Positions 36,850-48,922 of a stretch of 64,000 nucleotides of DNA are shown piece by piece. The notes below the pieces were generated by a model. That model was given only the letters and a program-made list of their open reading frames with translations. It was not told the DNA's origin and made no database searches. Where the stretch lies: positions 1 through 64,000 of the forward strand of contig JAJEKV010000518.1 of NCBI GenBank assembly GCA_021234155.1, read 5' to 3'. Each line of letters begins with the position of its first letter. The stretch's first letter is position 1. The position numbers were made by a program, and so were the translations under genes. Source of the DNA: Isoetes taiwanensis. Its lineage: Eukaryota; Streptophyta; Lycopodiopsida; Isoetales; Isoetaceae.

Positions 36850-36960
36850 ATTTATACCCATCAAAATTATTGATGGTATATACCCACCAAAATTATTGAT
36901 GGTATATACTCACCAAAATTATTGATAGTATATACATAGAAATTATTGGATCATATACAT
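36850..36960 (+). repeat. Tandem repeat, ~31 bp units (CAAAATTATTGATGGTATATA)
   Basis: Three adjacent units with AAAATTATTGATGGTATATAC and a fourth degraded one. Confidence 0.85.
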
Positions 36961-36984
36961 GTATGGTACTGTGATAATGGCAAT

Positions 36985-37330
36985 GAACACCAATAATTCA
37001 CATCAATAATTTTACTTCACTATAAAAGCACTCCATCCGGTGGTAGAGCTCATTCATCTCCCATGGCTTCCCTTTGCCCGATCGCCCGTAGAACATCCGA
37101 TCCTTCGTGTGCTACCTTAGCTATAATGACTGCGGTGAATGCTACGTAAATGGTATCAAACTTGATCCATGGTCGCAATCCAAAGCAGATGGTCCTGAAA
37201 GTGCTTGCAAGAAGCTCACCGTGTTAAGGTCCACCTTTATTGGCTTCCTCGATCAGAGATCTATGAGCCGAATAGCATCAATGCTTTGATGTTGATGATG
37301 AGTGAATCAGACCGCTAAGGATATAATAAT
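36985..37330 (+). other. Duplicated small gene-like unit, copy 1 (TATA box plus ATG)
   Basis: An 80-base block shared with copy 2 contains CAATAATTCACATCAATAAT, a TATA box (CTATAAAAGC at 37020-37029) and CATTCATCTCCCATGG, placing an ATG at 37063 about 40 bases after the TATA box. The frame from that ATG closes after 26 codons. A different frame at 37107-37289 encodes LSYNDCGECYVNGIKLDPWS and later KKLTVLRSTFIGFLDQ. Similarity to copy 2 continues weakly downstream (GGCTTCC...CTATGAG and GATGA.TGAATCA words). Promoter-like context with a broken or unknown coding part; product not recognised. Confidence 0.4.
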
Positions 37331-37607
37331 GACATGAGTACCTATGAACTATGCAAGTCGCCTTTTATTTTCAATCACACCTATATTAGTCAAGCAAACA
37401 ATGACGAGTGAATCATCTATGATATGTATACATTAAGGATATAATAATAATATAAGCACTTATGATTTGTGTATCTCATTAAGGATATATATATAATATA
37501 AGCATAGTGAATATTCGATTTGATGTATAGAATGAAAGTACATGATAGAATCATACCAGTATGAAAGTACATGATACTTGTAAACGCCAATGATGGCGCT
37601 CTGAGCC

Positions 37608-37990
37608 CACCCCAATAATTCACATCAATAATTTTACTTCACTATAAAAACGGCCCATTAGGGCTAGAGGTCATTCATCTCCCATGGATTATTTGCCTTC
37701 TTCCTGCTCACCACATCGAGGCGATCAAGTGCTCAATGAGCCACTGATCTTGTTGGTTGCCTAGACAGCATATTCTTCTTGATCCCTACCGCGAAGAAAA
37801 GCTTTGGCGCTAAGATTCATTGCCCCGTCAATTCAGTGTTATGATCCATCTCATTTGGCTTCCCTGGCGCATGAGCTATGAGATATCGTGGATCACTACC
37901 ACTGATCCCGAAGATGAATGAATCACTGCTCAACATATAAGCACTTCACCATCTTATCTATGAATCATGTATGCATTTATATATTAAAGA
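37608..37990 (+). other. Duplicated small gene-like unit, copy 2 (TATA box plus ATG)
   Basis: Shares CCAATAATTCACATCAATAA, a TATA box (CTATAAAAAC near 37642) and CATTCATCTCCCATGG (ATG at 37684) with copy 1. Its ATG frame closes after about 26 codons (MDYLPSSCSPHRGDQV...). The two copies lie in tandem 620 bases apart and are moderately diverged. Confidence 0.4.
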
Positions 37991-38084
37991 TGTAAGCTGT
38001 TATATATGATCACAAATATAGTAATGTACAAGATCTTATGTATTAAGATGAAAGATATGTATTAGGAGTACAAGATCTCATATA

Positions 38085-39898
38085 TTAAGATGAACAATGT
38101 GCTATGTCTTTCCACATGTCTACAATATATTTTGAATTTGGACTGCTTTTCGGCCTCTTGCCATTGGCATCCCAAGCATAATGAATAGCATCTAAATTTT
38201 CGGCATCTTGAAGGATCGGAAGGATTAGGTCGCCAACGCTAGTCAAGCGCCTTTGTAGTCCCTCAAAAGAGAGGCTTCCACCACGATACAAAAATATGGC
38301 CAAAATATGTAGATTCCTCGATCAAGAAGCGACATTCTCCTCCAGATATCCTAACCAAGTGGTGTGTTATCATCTCCGGTGTCCTGACTAGAACAAACAT
38401 ACCCTTTGTCACATGTACGTGAGGATCAAACTCTTCAAGAGGTAACACCGGACGCCATCCGACGGGCCACAATAAGATGGTAAAGGTCGTGGTGACCAAG
38501 GCAGATATCGCCGACCTCTGGAACAAATGTTGTTTGTTCTAGAGAGCTTGTCTTGTTTGTGGCCAAAATGCATCATTTTGAGGACGCCCCGAGCAACATC
38601 CTCCAAAGAGATAAGAAGTCGTCCAATACTCAACACTTGCCGTGTATTGCCTTGCAAACAAGCTACTTTCTTGATTCTTACATATGTCCTTCCATAGGGA
38701 GATGTATTTGTTGATGCTATCCTTCAACCCCGAAGATCTTTCAATGTTGGTCTAGGAGGAATATTTTGTGGCACACCACTTGGTATCATTGGCTGACCAT
38801 GTTCATCCTCTTTCCACATTCTAACTCCCCGAGAATCTCTGGAAGCCACTCTTTTATGTGTAGGACGATTTTTGTATTGCATAACAGGCCAATCTCCCCG
38901 CCATCTTAAATTTGAAGAGCAATGGTTCAAGATGCCCAACCTGCGTTGGCCCTTATTAGGGATGAATCCCTTCACAAAAGCCTTCCAATTTGGAACTTCA
39001 TCAATAAAGTATGGAATTGAGATTTCGCATTGCACTCAATCTTTGAACAAGTAAAGTAGCTCGTAGTGTCAAAGCATCCGATGAACTCATCAAGGTTGAA
39101 AAATTTCCAAATAAAGCATCAATATCATCATGGGTGTGGCCAACCATCATAAAGCCCACTTGGATCTCATCAAAGACCTTAAGCCAAGTCAAATAAGATA
39201 AGTATGAAAAGACATACCTATTTTGTTTTGCCCTCGATGCATTATCAAGTTGCAAATAGAGATTTCGGGAGAGGGTTGAACACCTCGAATTCGTTGTAGT
39301 TGAAGCATTTGGCAATACTTCCGCCATAGAAGCAAGTTTGTTCTTCAAAGGATTGGTATCCTTGATGCTTGCATCCATTTGCAACTGCAGCTTACTTCCA
39401 CATAAGTCACCTATCTTGTCCTCTTGTACCAATTCCAAGTTATGCAATATCCTAGAAAGTGAACCAATATGGAAGTTTGAATCATCTTTCCATAAATCAA
39501 GTGAGAAATGACCATAGGCACGCACCACCATGCCCATGAGTTAGAGCTCCTGGCCAAACCGCTTCTTCTTATCACCTCTCCATACTGATTTTGTTAGATG
39601 ATGACTTCTAGGCACTAAAGTCTTAACCCCGATCCATCTTATCATGTATTATACATAGATGATTTTCTCGGAGACCGATGTGACAATGCTCTCCAATGCC
39701 AATATTGACTTCTCGCAAGAATGTCGCTTAGCATATGAGCCCGACGTTTGAATTGCAAGATTTCGTCTCTCTCTTGTATCTTTTTGTTTTTTTCCATTTT
39801 TGCTTAATTACCACGCAAATGTTGCATTTAGAGAAGGCTGTATTTTTTGCAATGCTAACATCCGGAAATTCTCTTTTCCATATACTATAAAAGAGTTT
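38085..39898 (-). pseudogene. C-terminal part of a DUF7869-like (probably transposase-derived) gene
   Basis: Minus-strand pieces in order: FPDVSIAKNTAFSKCNICVV (39728-39898); a segment with IIHDKMDR; LYLQLDNASRAKQNRYVFSY and QVGFMMVGHTHDDIDALFG (39001-39537); then NWKAFVKGFIPNKGQRRLG (38724-39035) and a C-terminal part at 38085-38727. Eukaryotic proteins of this family carry D(G)MDQ, QLDN(C)xxxNKNR and GHTHE/DDID blocks; the repeated acidic residues suggest an RNase H-like DDE catalytic fold, which is my inference. The gene lacks its N-terminal half here because the Gypsy element starts at 39899; that half continues at 50638. Several frame changes separate the blocks. Confidence 0.6.
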
Positions 39899-41613
39899 AG
39901 ACGACCCCTCAATATATACGACACCCATTAGGATAATATTGTGGACTTTCCCTCCCATGGCAACCAACTTGCCATGAGCAGGCTCTCCGGCCTATTTCGG
40001 CCATCTATGAAATGATGCCCCAAAAGAAGGACACAAAGGGGTCATTCGCCCACGCTTTCAATGGGACTCCTACCGCCGCTGAAGCATGAATACAAGGGTT
40101 AGTACACAAAGATAAATCATATATAAATAACCACCACTTAAGGGTGGCGATCCATCCAAATACCAATGGCATAGAATATGCATCTAAACCTAAGAAAACA
40201 CCCAAACCCCTGGTTCTACCCCGCCCAGACTCCAAAGGAGAGGGATCGACCTACTACCGGGCCTCAAGAGATCACAGACCGAAGTCTTGGCATGGCGCTG
40301 GCCGGCATAGAACATCGGCCAGGGGGTTGACCACTCCATCCGCCCCCCGTGCACACTTTGCGATGGGTCAATTCATTTTATGGCTTCGCCTTATAGCCTT
40401 CCCGAGACGCAGTTCAAGGTATCACCCTTGAGCCTACCTGTGTTCATGACGCGGGTCCGATGAGGCAGGCCTGGGAAGCGCCCCTTCCGTAATCGCAAAG
40501 GTTCCATGGGTGAGCTAGAGAATACGCCGTGATCAGCGCCCCCCCCGCATCCGCATTCACTTTACTCACCCTAAATCTACTCAAAGTGCATGGTGCCCCA
40601 TAATGGGTCACACCACTACACCTGTGGAGTGTCGGACTCCATACCCGCCCCTCTCCGCGGACTGGCCATCGTGCCTAGCCCATCAGAGGAGTCCTGTGAG
40701 CCTTGTATGTTCGCAAGGCAGACCCCACCCCCCCACTTCACCACTGTGTTCCTTGTCCGGTGCTAAGCCGCCCATAGCCGCCTATGACCCTGGGCTCTTG
40801 TACACGTGCCGCAATATTGGGAATTACTGTGGTTTTATCTAGGAACATACTAACGATATGAGTTCAGAGGTCTCTACCCCGCCTTTATTTCCCCCATTTC
40901 CGCAGAGTGATACCATACAAAGAACTATCAATCCATCCTTTTTAGGAACCAAACCTTTAATCGTAATATAAAGAGAACTTACCTTACAATCAAGGGTTAG
41001 TTCCTACCATTAAAACACGAGAGAAATGCATAACATCACAACAAGTGCCCAATGTGGCGCCACCCTAGAATTCACAACTAAACTACTACCAACCAGGTGT
41101 TCCTACTGACCCAAGTATCGTGGGTGCTTCCATAGTGCTGCATTTAAGGGTGGTAGCAATGCCTAGGGGTTGTTTAGTGATTTTGGTGAGGTCAAGAAAT
41201 TTTAACGGGGCTGCTCCTTAAAGCCAAGAATAGCCCTTGGGCACTCACCATGCTCCTTAGGCCAAAGAATTCCTAAGGCCAACCGCCTCCTTAGCTTCAG
41301 CCAGCCTCCTCTCCTCCATCTCCAGTCTCTTCCTAATTCGAATTGGGGCACAAAGCCCTAATTTGGGTGTCCAAAATGGAAACCATGCCTTGCCCAATCG
41401 ATTTGGGCCAAGTGGCACCCCTTGTTGGTGCTAATTAACTAATTTAGCTTAATTAGGGTAATTAGGCTATATACTTTATAATTATCCACAATGGATTTAT
41501 TAACATAGCTAAATAAAACCATTGTGGTCCACGCCACTTAGCCAATTACCCCTTATGTCCTAGTGACGTGTCCCTGCATGTATACGATACCGTATGAATG
41601 CCCGAACGCCACA
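39899..41613 (-). repeat. 3' LTR of the Gypsy-type element
   Basis: Matches 48923-50637 over its length, from GACACCC near the left edge to TACCGTATGAATG near the right edge. It is followed directly by the polypurine tract. Confidence 0.85.
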
Positions 41614-41639
41614 TTCTCCCCACCTTAAAAATGATGCCG

Positions 41640-44600
41640 CCCCCAAAGATCGGGATTCATGTTGTTGCAGGCAACACATCATGATCATCGCTTAGGAGTG
41701 TTAAAAGTGAACAAAGGAAAGTTTGTGGAAGTGTCACCGTTTCATCCGTGGTGACGAGCTCACACTCTATCTATTTTAGAAAGCATTCTTTCTATAGATC
41801 TGTGTAATCGATTATATATTAAAGACAGGTATAGATATAAAAAAAAAAAAAACTTCCATTTGTTGTTATATTATAATACAGAGTTATTAACCTCGCACTG
41901 ATTAATAGAAAGTCATTCTAATTAACTTTTGTGTGTATATGTATTATATTCTCCCTTCACTTTACAATTTCGTTTTCCTATTTTGGTACAATTTTAACAA
42001 CTCATATATTGCTATTGTGAGTGTTTAGATGCCTCGACATTTATAGTTACCCTTTAATAGAATTATATATTGTAAATCAGATATTCCATTTTGACCTATA
42101 TACGTTAACGTTATCTAAGTCTCGTTATTCCTTTAGGAGTTTGTGTAAGACATACATACTTATCCCCTTCTATTATATTTGATTATGTGTTTAATAACTT
42201 GCTGAGGACACATATTAATTCATTGGTTATGTTTGTACATTTACCAAACGTCCCGATATTCTTATATTTGAATTACTTATTTATTTTATTGTTATTTTCA
42301 TAAATTTATCACACATACAGTGCATGTGTACATACCGACGATACATTCAACGTAATTGGTAACCGCCTGGGCCGCTATCCCGGCAAAGGCTATGGCTATG
42401 CAATCGCCTTGTATCACGTATACGGTTTATGACTATGGTGTTCACGGCGAAGCATAGAAACCATGCGTGGTCCGGCCTCGAGCCTCGTTAGATGATGATA
42501 ATCGAGGGAGGTCCCTGACTTCTACTTGAAGTAGAAGTGTCGAATGTTGGGAATAAGGAGTGTTAAGATATCCCTAATTTGATGGATACCGAGAAAATTG
42601 GTATGACGATGTTTGGTATCTAAGTGAAATGCCGGACTTAAAAAATTATGAGGATTGATGTATGATGATCTAGGTTGATATTCAATGTAGAAGGAGACCG
42701 ATATAGCACCATATATCTGGTGGAGAAGTGGTTTATGATTATCTACTATAGACCATGTTAAGGAGGTACCATGCCAAGGTGGAAACCGGATTATAAGTAC
42801 CCAGCCTCGAGAGGGAAAACACTTTAAAAGTGTAGGTTTGATTCGTGGAACGGTAGAGAATAATGTTGTATGAGGATGTTGATCCATAAATTATGGATTA
42901 TAAAATTACACACATATTGTGTTTGGTAAAGAGATTGATGTTCCCGAGGTGTGAAACAAAGACGCAAGATTATAGACGACTAAGAAGACCATGAGGCACG
43001 GAATACACTTAATAACGCTGGTCAAATGCATGATCCTTATGTGGTGAAAATTAAAGAAATGGCCAGATCCTATGTCGACGGGGTATGTAGACGGATAAGA
43101 GATCGACAATAGTGTGGGACGTAGTTTTCCCACAAGGTGAAGAGAGCTGAGGTCGAACCGACGAATAAGGGTGAATAAGCATTCCGTGAAGATCGCTAGA
43201 ATGGAAGACTACAATTGCTAGCAAAAGGTGCAACCGCCTCAAAGCTACAAAGTATGTTGGAGCTCGCTAAGCTTATTCTATGAAGGAAAGTTGACGTTGA
43301 ACTAATGATACATTAGGAAGGCAAGTAATGCACCCGCACGACAAGTGGAAGACAAGAGGTGCTTGAAAGTTGTTGTAAACAACGCTTTCAAATATAGAGA
43401 GTTTGGAGCCAAGTTTGAGGACACCTTGAAGAGACCAAAGCCCGAATACTGAGAAGGGAGGCATCCAATGAACATCTCGCCAAGGAGGATGTGCTCGACT
43501 TGGTATCGTCGTGCATCCCGAGGAGTAGTTCCACGCTGGTAGATGTGTATTAGGACCATTTACTAGGAACATAGCTAGAAAAGATAGGGTATATACTAGA
43601 ACTTTTAGTTCATATATATGAATACTATGAGGTAATGAAGATAAGAATTCTATAGTAGACATCAAGTATGTCCACTAGGAACTTAGGGTGGCATGTGCCC
43701 CCATGGAATTTATGACTAGAGCGTGAGGACCAAGGCAACCTAAGGATAGAGAGTCTAGAAGGTGTGGTGTGAAATCCACAACATATATAGGAGAAGTTAA
43801 TCTAGGGCTACGCCAACTAATCATATATGAGTCAAGAGTTAGGGTTGGTGCACACATGTTACTATATCTCATAATAACAACGAGTGGTTTTGGGATGTTT
43901 GAAGGATTTAGTAGTATTACATACTACACTAGCGAGGATATCAAGGATGTCGATTGTGACATCCAGATGTATGTCATATTAAAAGATAATAGAATATTTA
44001 ACAAGGCTTAGGGAAATATTACTTGACAAGGTTTACGTATGAGCATGATGATATGCTTATATACTTAGATATTGGGTTAGGTATGCTTTACCAAGAGATA
44101 AGCATTCAAATTATCCGAATGGTTAGAGTTGATTATCTTAGATACGCCGCATAAGGAAGACGAGAAAAGTTTAAATGAGTGAGAATAGCTAGAGTAAGTC
44201 TAGCATATACCGGTGATGTTACGCTCGTAAACATCCCGAGGATGGTTGAAATCCAGATTAGAATAACCGATAATGAGAGCTTAACTACTCAAAGGTTCTA
44301 GATACCAATGTATTAGTTCAACGTTATAAGCTAAGAGCATTTATTTAAACTCCTAAGGGAATGAAAAGATATATAAGAATATTAAGGCCCCCTCGATGGA
44401 AGATAAGAAGGAGTAATGATGACTTTGGCGATTATACCCTTTAGGGTAACCAAGAAGAGGGCAAGACATAGGAATTCCAAGTCCCCGATAAAATCAAGAC
44501 GAGGTGTATTGATCGAATCGGTTAAGGTTATATAGACCAAGAGTCCATATAATCGAAGAGTTACCCTACACGCAGTGAACAATTCTAGGTACGTAAGTAG

Positions 44601-44860
44601 AAGCCGGAGGATCCGCTTCCTTCATGTGATAGACCCATTAGAGATTATGACTTCAAACTCTTAAGAGGGTAAGGAATTGATAATCATATGGCTGTTACTA
44701 ACGAAGATTGAAACATTGGATTTTCCTATTAGAAGACCAGGGGTTTTAGTGCCTCCGCCCATTATGAGGGAGCCAAAGACGACAACATTCAAAGGGATCA
44801 AAAGTTGAGGTTGACATGCTAACTTAAGATAAATAGGTAGGTGTGACAAAAACATGGCTT
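41640..44860 (-). other. Interior of the Gypsy-type element, 3' portion
   Basis: No long open frame. A minus-strand stretch around 42900-43240 has integrase-like blocks (GHFFNFHH and the HG...SIVSD-like context), scattered over frames. Nothing else is recognisable. Confidence 0.4.
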
Positions 44861-45125
44861 AAACGCTAAATTAATCAAGGAACCTTTAGAAAAGGCCTTG
44901 GACTGTGGTAGAAACCTTTGGAACTATGGCATAATCCCATGGGAAAATTATAGTTTATGTAATGGGTTAAAGTACCATAAGTTTAAATTCATCCCTTTTT
45001 AGGTCAACCCCTTAGGTTAAGATACTCCATGGTGGCGCATCTTTATTGGGTGACGGTCACTTTATTTATACATATACCATATAAATACATGGAACGCCAC
45101 ATTCACCCCTCTTAGAAAATAATGA
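44860..45125 (-). repeat. Related LTR edge plus second polypurine tract inside the Gypsy-type element
   Basis: At 45040-45150 the sequence repeats, in diverged form, the junction found at 41560-41660: an ATACCATATAAATACATGGA-like LTR end, GAACGCCACATTC, a polypurine tract on the minus strand (AGAGGGGTGAATG) and the following CAAAGATTGGGG word. The left limit of the LTR-like part is unclear. This suggests remains of an older related element within the interior. Confidence 0.5.
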
Positions 45126-48000
45126 TGTCCTCAAAGATTGGGGTTAGTTAAACAAATGACTGCTAATCTAAAATCGCAATAGAAGGAAGTATCCTTAAAC
45201 CTTCTTATGATAAGTATGTTAAATGCACCTTGGTCATTAGAGGAAAAATGAGATCACATTTTGTCCCATTAAGGGATGCTTAAAATGCCATGTCTTTTTT
45301 TTGAACTGGCCCAATAAGAGAAGAGCCCAAGATATCTCATTCCAAGATATGTGGAAAACAGAATTAATGCAACCGCAACTAACTTCAGTCAAGTATCATT
45401 TTTCATTATAACTTTTGATCCAACTCCCGATTTAAAAAACTTTTGTAGCAATGGATTCGCCTTTCACAAGATCTATCTAGTGATAACCCATTCATACATC
45501 TTTTACGATATAAATATATAAGAAATAAGCAAAAAATCATATTTTTTAAGGTTAACGCATATGACCATATTGAAATACATCATAACCATACATCATTGGA
45601 AAGATCGACAAACGCCGCAACATTTTGACAAGTGGATCAAAAAGTTATGGGGAAAACAACAACAATGAAGTTGTTGGTGCCGCATTAATTGCGCTAATAG
45701 AGGGTAGCCATTCCATTGGAGGATTCTTATGGGGATGAAATGAGATCTCAAATTTTTCTAATGGCTTAAACCGTTTCTATGCAGATCCATACATGGGCAA
45801 GTCACGCATCGCCATCGGGCGTGCACATGTGAATACATCAAATGTACAAGTCCAACGAGTTGGCCCCCCGCCCCATTTGGGAAGTAGGTGGTAGAAAATG
45901 CACATCATAAGAACTACAAAGGTTACATTTCAGCTAAGTTAGAGCAGAGCTCTAGCATTGTGGGATGAGGATATATGTTTGTTATGTACATAGCATGTAC
46001 ACATACGATAAACATGCTGGAGAGGTAATCTAGGTGGTGACACTAGGAGAGAAAGACGAAGCGCGATCCTAAAGCTACGGATTCCTGGCCGGAGATACGC
46101 TTCAAAATGTGCAAAGGATGATCAATCCGTTGCATGCTAGGGTATGATGTGGTAGTTGGCACTTGGAGTAAATGTCAACGGCCAATAGAATAAAGCTTAA
46201 GGTAGTGGGGTTGAGTAGTACAATAGTACAATTCCGTGATAGGTATCAAATAAGACCTACAACTAGTTTTCCCACATGATCCATACCGATCAAAAGTAGG
46301 TGACGCCATGGGTTACATGGATACAAGTCCGTGTTGTCTCAACATAGATAATTGTAGAAAGGCTCACAAAGTACAAGGCGAGCACCTTGTAATTCACGAT
46401 TTATACCAAGGCTCACCCACTCTTAGGCCATGACTATGGCTTAAATGCGACGCCAAGTCATTTGGAATGCCGTAACAAAGAAAGATGACATCATGACAGT
46501 AGAAATGTAATGAGTAACATTTCCGTGATGTAGGACAATGTTGGATTATAAACCCCAATGATAGGTAGGTTTACAATATAAGGGCCATATAATAGTGGCT
46601 TAGAAGGCACAAGATCTGCTAATCGGACACGTAAAGGAGTAATTGGATTGGTGACTCTACCGAATATAGATCACAATTAAAGGATGATTTGTATAATGAT
46701 GTGGCGCACGAAGGGCCGTGATACCGAAAATCGCCATAGACGAGAAAACATATTGAAGAAATAAAAGACCCCGATGCATGATATTTAGTAACTGATAGAA
46801 GGTTATTACCTAACATGAAGGGTGGTCATTGCTAATATGCAAAGGTAGACTTGCGGCTTGAAAGGCAACAAGAGCTGAAAAACTCCTTAAAGATTTGGTG
46901 CATGGCTTAGGGAAGAAGACTTCCATGTCCTAAGACAAGATGGTGAATTGAATTCACCAAGGACATTTTTAATAAATAGATAGATAGGTAGATAGCATTT
47001 ATATGTCATGCCACATTGGCAAAGGTCCACGAGGACATATGACGGACCCCGCAGACTTGAACACAAGATCTCTGGAATAGAGGAGGCCTACCTTGAGGGG
47101 TCTTTGAGTGGTACCGGCCCTTTGGGACATTCACATAACCCCTTGGAATAACGTGAAGTTCATTTGTGGAACTTAACGCCATTTGGGCACTAAAGGAATG
47201 GTTGGAAATACTTTGCCCCAACCATATTTGGGTACCCTAGAAGGAGGTGAGTAATCAACAATGGTTGGGTGGCATTGGTTTGTACGGGAGAACAACTCTA
47301 AAAGAGGGTAGACTGCTGTCACTTTGACAGGCGTGTGGTGCAGATAACTACCACTCACCATATATAGTTGTGGAAGTTTGGTACAAAAATGATACCAAGG
47401 TTTGTACCCAACATAAGGACTCATTACGACATGAGTATGCGCCATGATCTAGGGAAGTGATCCATAAAAGGAACAAGACCAATGAGAAGGAATATTGAAG
47501 GGTGGTAGGATCAAAGGAATCCAAACCGATGGTCTAGAGGTGTGCTGCATGGCAGTCCCTAGTCGGTTGGGCGACAAGGAGATCCTTTCTCTGGGAACTG
47601 AGACGAGTCAAGGTTTAGACACTAGAGAGAGGCAACGTTAATTAGAATTATGTTTATAAAGCATTACTTATATAACGTCGAATAAGGTCTAATATAAAGC
47701 ATATGAATGTAGTATGGATTGAATCATGGCAAGGGTCAAGAAACCGTGGTTATCAAGGCATCTACCAAAGGACAATAATAATTAAAGTTATGTATCGAGG
47801 AACGCCGATAACTGGACATTATTATCGTCGCCTAAAGAATATCCAAGGATATAACACATGCTGCTATTCTAGAGAGTTGCCCTGTCGTTAATTAAATTCC
47901 GGAATTAGTCCCACCAAGTGAGTTGATGTTATCATAACAAGTTGGCCGGACTTGCTAGATTACGTCGTGTCATTTGGTCGGTTTATTCCTAGGGGATACT
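45126..48000 (-). other. Interior of the Gypsy-type element, 5' portion
   Basis: Highly fragmented frames. A second integrase-like stretch on the minus strand lies around 46100-46300 (with LLAVDIYSKCQLP). The presence of two integrase-like patches separated by a PPT-like junction supports two superposed elements. Confidence 0.35.
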
Positions 48001-48030
48001 AGCTTTATATATGGTTAACAGTTATCCGGT

Positions 48031-48195
48031 TGACTATGGCAGAGAAAGGTCGACTCCCGTGGCCATGGCAAGAGTGCTTACTCCGGCGGCTATGGCGAGA
48101 GAGTTTGCCCCAAATGGGCTATGGCGAGAGAGCTTGCTCCGGGTGGCTATGGCGAGAGAGCTTGCTCCGGGCTATGGCGAGAGAGCTTGCCTCGG
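48031..48195 (+). repeat. Minisatellite, GGCTATGGCGAGAGAGCTTG units
   Basis: About six units of 25-29 bases with GGCTATGGCGAGAGAG(C/T)TTGC; the last three are nearly identical. It lies inside the Gypsy-type element near its 5' end. Confidence 0.85.
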
Positions 48196-48304
48196 TGAGT
48201 TGTCAGCCTCCACTTCGTGGGTTTACCAAAGGCACATAATGGCTCTAATTTTAAAATATAGATGCATTATAAATATTAGAAAAAGGGTTATATCCCTTCA
48301 AGAA

Positions 48305-48370
48305 AGAAGTTGGCTTATTGGTGAAGGTGTTGGTTTGGGTGCAGAAGGTCAGGGGTTCAAGACCCCATAG
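48305..48370 (+). mobile_element. tRNA-like SINE head, unit 1
   Basis: Box A-like TGGCTTATTGGT at 48311-48322 and box B GGTTCAAGACC at 48354-48364 are 43 bases apart, the spacing of an internal Pol III promoter. The T-arm stem (GGGGTTCAAGACCCC) is perfect. No full cloverleaf is apparent, so a tRNA-derived SINE head or tRNA relic is more likely than a gene. Confidence 0.4.
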
Positions 48371-48459
48371 TACCCTTTTATAGAAAAGTTGCTATGCAGA
48401 GAAATAGAGTACTATATGTGTATAAGAAATATGTGAAACACATATATTATATTCAAGAG

Positions 48460-48540
48460 AGAGTTTGGTGTGGTGGTAGGCACCTAGGTTTGGAGTTTAG
48501 AGGTCATGGGTTCAAATTTGGGTTGAGGCGCCATAAAATA
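48460..48540 (+). mobile_element. tRNA-like SINE head, unit 2
   Basis: Box A-like TGGTGTGGTGGTAGG at 48466-48480 and box B GGTTCAAATTT near 48509-48519 follow unit 1 by about 155 bases in the same orientation. The body after it is AT-rich. The two heads look like a dimeric SINE or two insertions. Confidence 0.4.
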
Positions 48541-48905
48541 TGTATATAATAAAGAAAGTAATAAAATCTTTTTATACGGCTGAAATATGCTTTTATACGG
48601 TCCGGCCGACAAAGATTATATCGCCGTTTTCTACCGCCTCACGGAGTCGATCAAAAGCAAGCGGCGCCCGAAAGTTGACTTTCGGGGCCCCTCCTTGACC
48701 ATTTTTCGCCAGCCTAACGACCGTCCCTAGGGTATTTGGGGTACGCCCGATCCAATGGAGCCATTTCCGCCTTTCATCCCAGCCTACCTACAAAGGTTAT
48801 AGCCCCTCCAAACTTGGGTCCTCCCAGCCCTAACTTCTTTAAACCTAACCGACGAAGCTACGAAGTTAGAGTTTGGCTGCTATGATTCCGGCCAACCGTA
48901 ATCAT

Positions 48906-48917
48906 GGCTCGATACCA
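48906..48917 (-). promoter_or_regulatory. Primer-binding site of the Gypsy-type element
   Basis: The minus strand reads TGGTATCGAGCC, close to the common plant site TGGTATCAGAGC complementary to the 3' end of initiator-Met tRNA, five bases inside the LTR edge. Confidence 0.7.
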
Positions 48918-48922
48918 CCGGG

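Noticed and set aside
37107-37289. Functional small Cys-containing protein (60 codons)
   Set aside because: The frame is not in phase with the ATG placed by the TATA box, and the duplicate unit does not conserve it.
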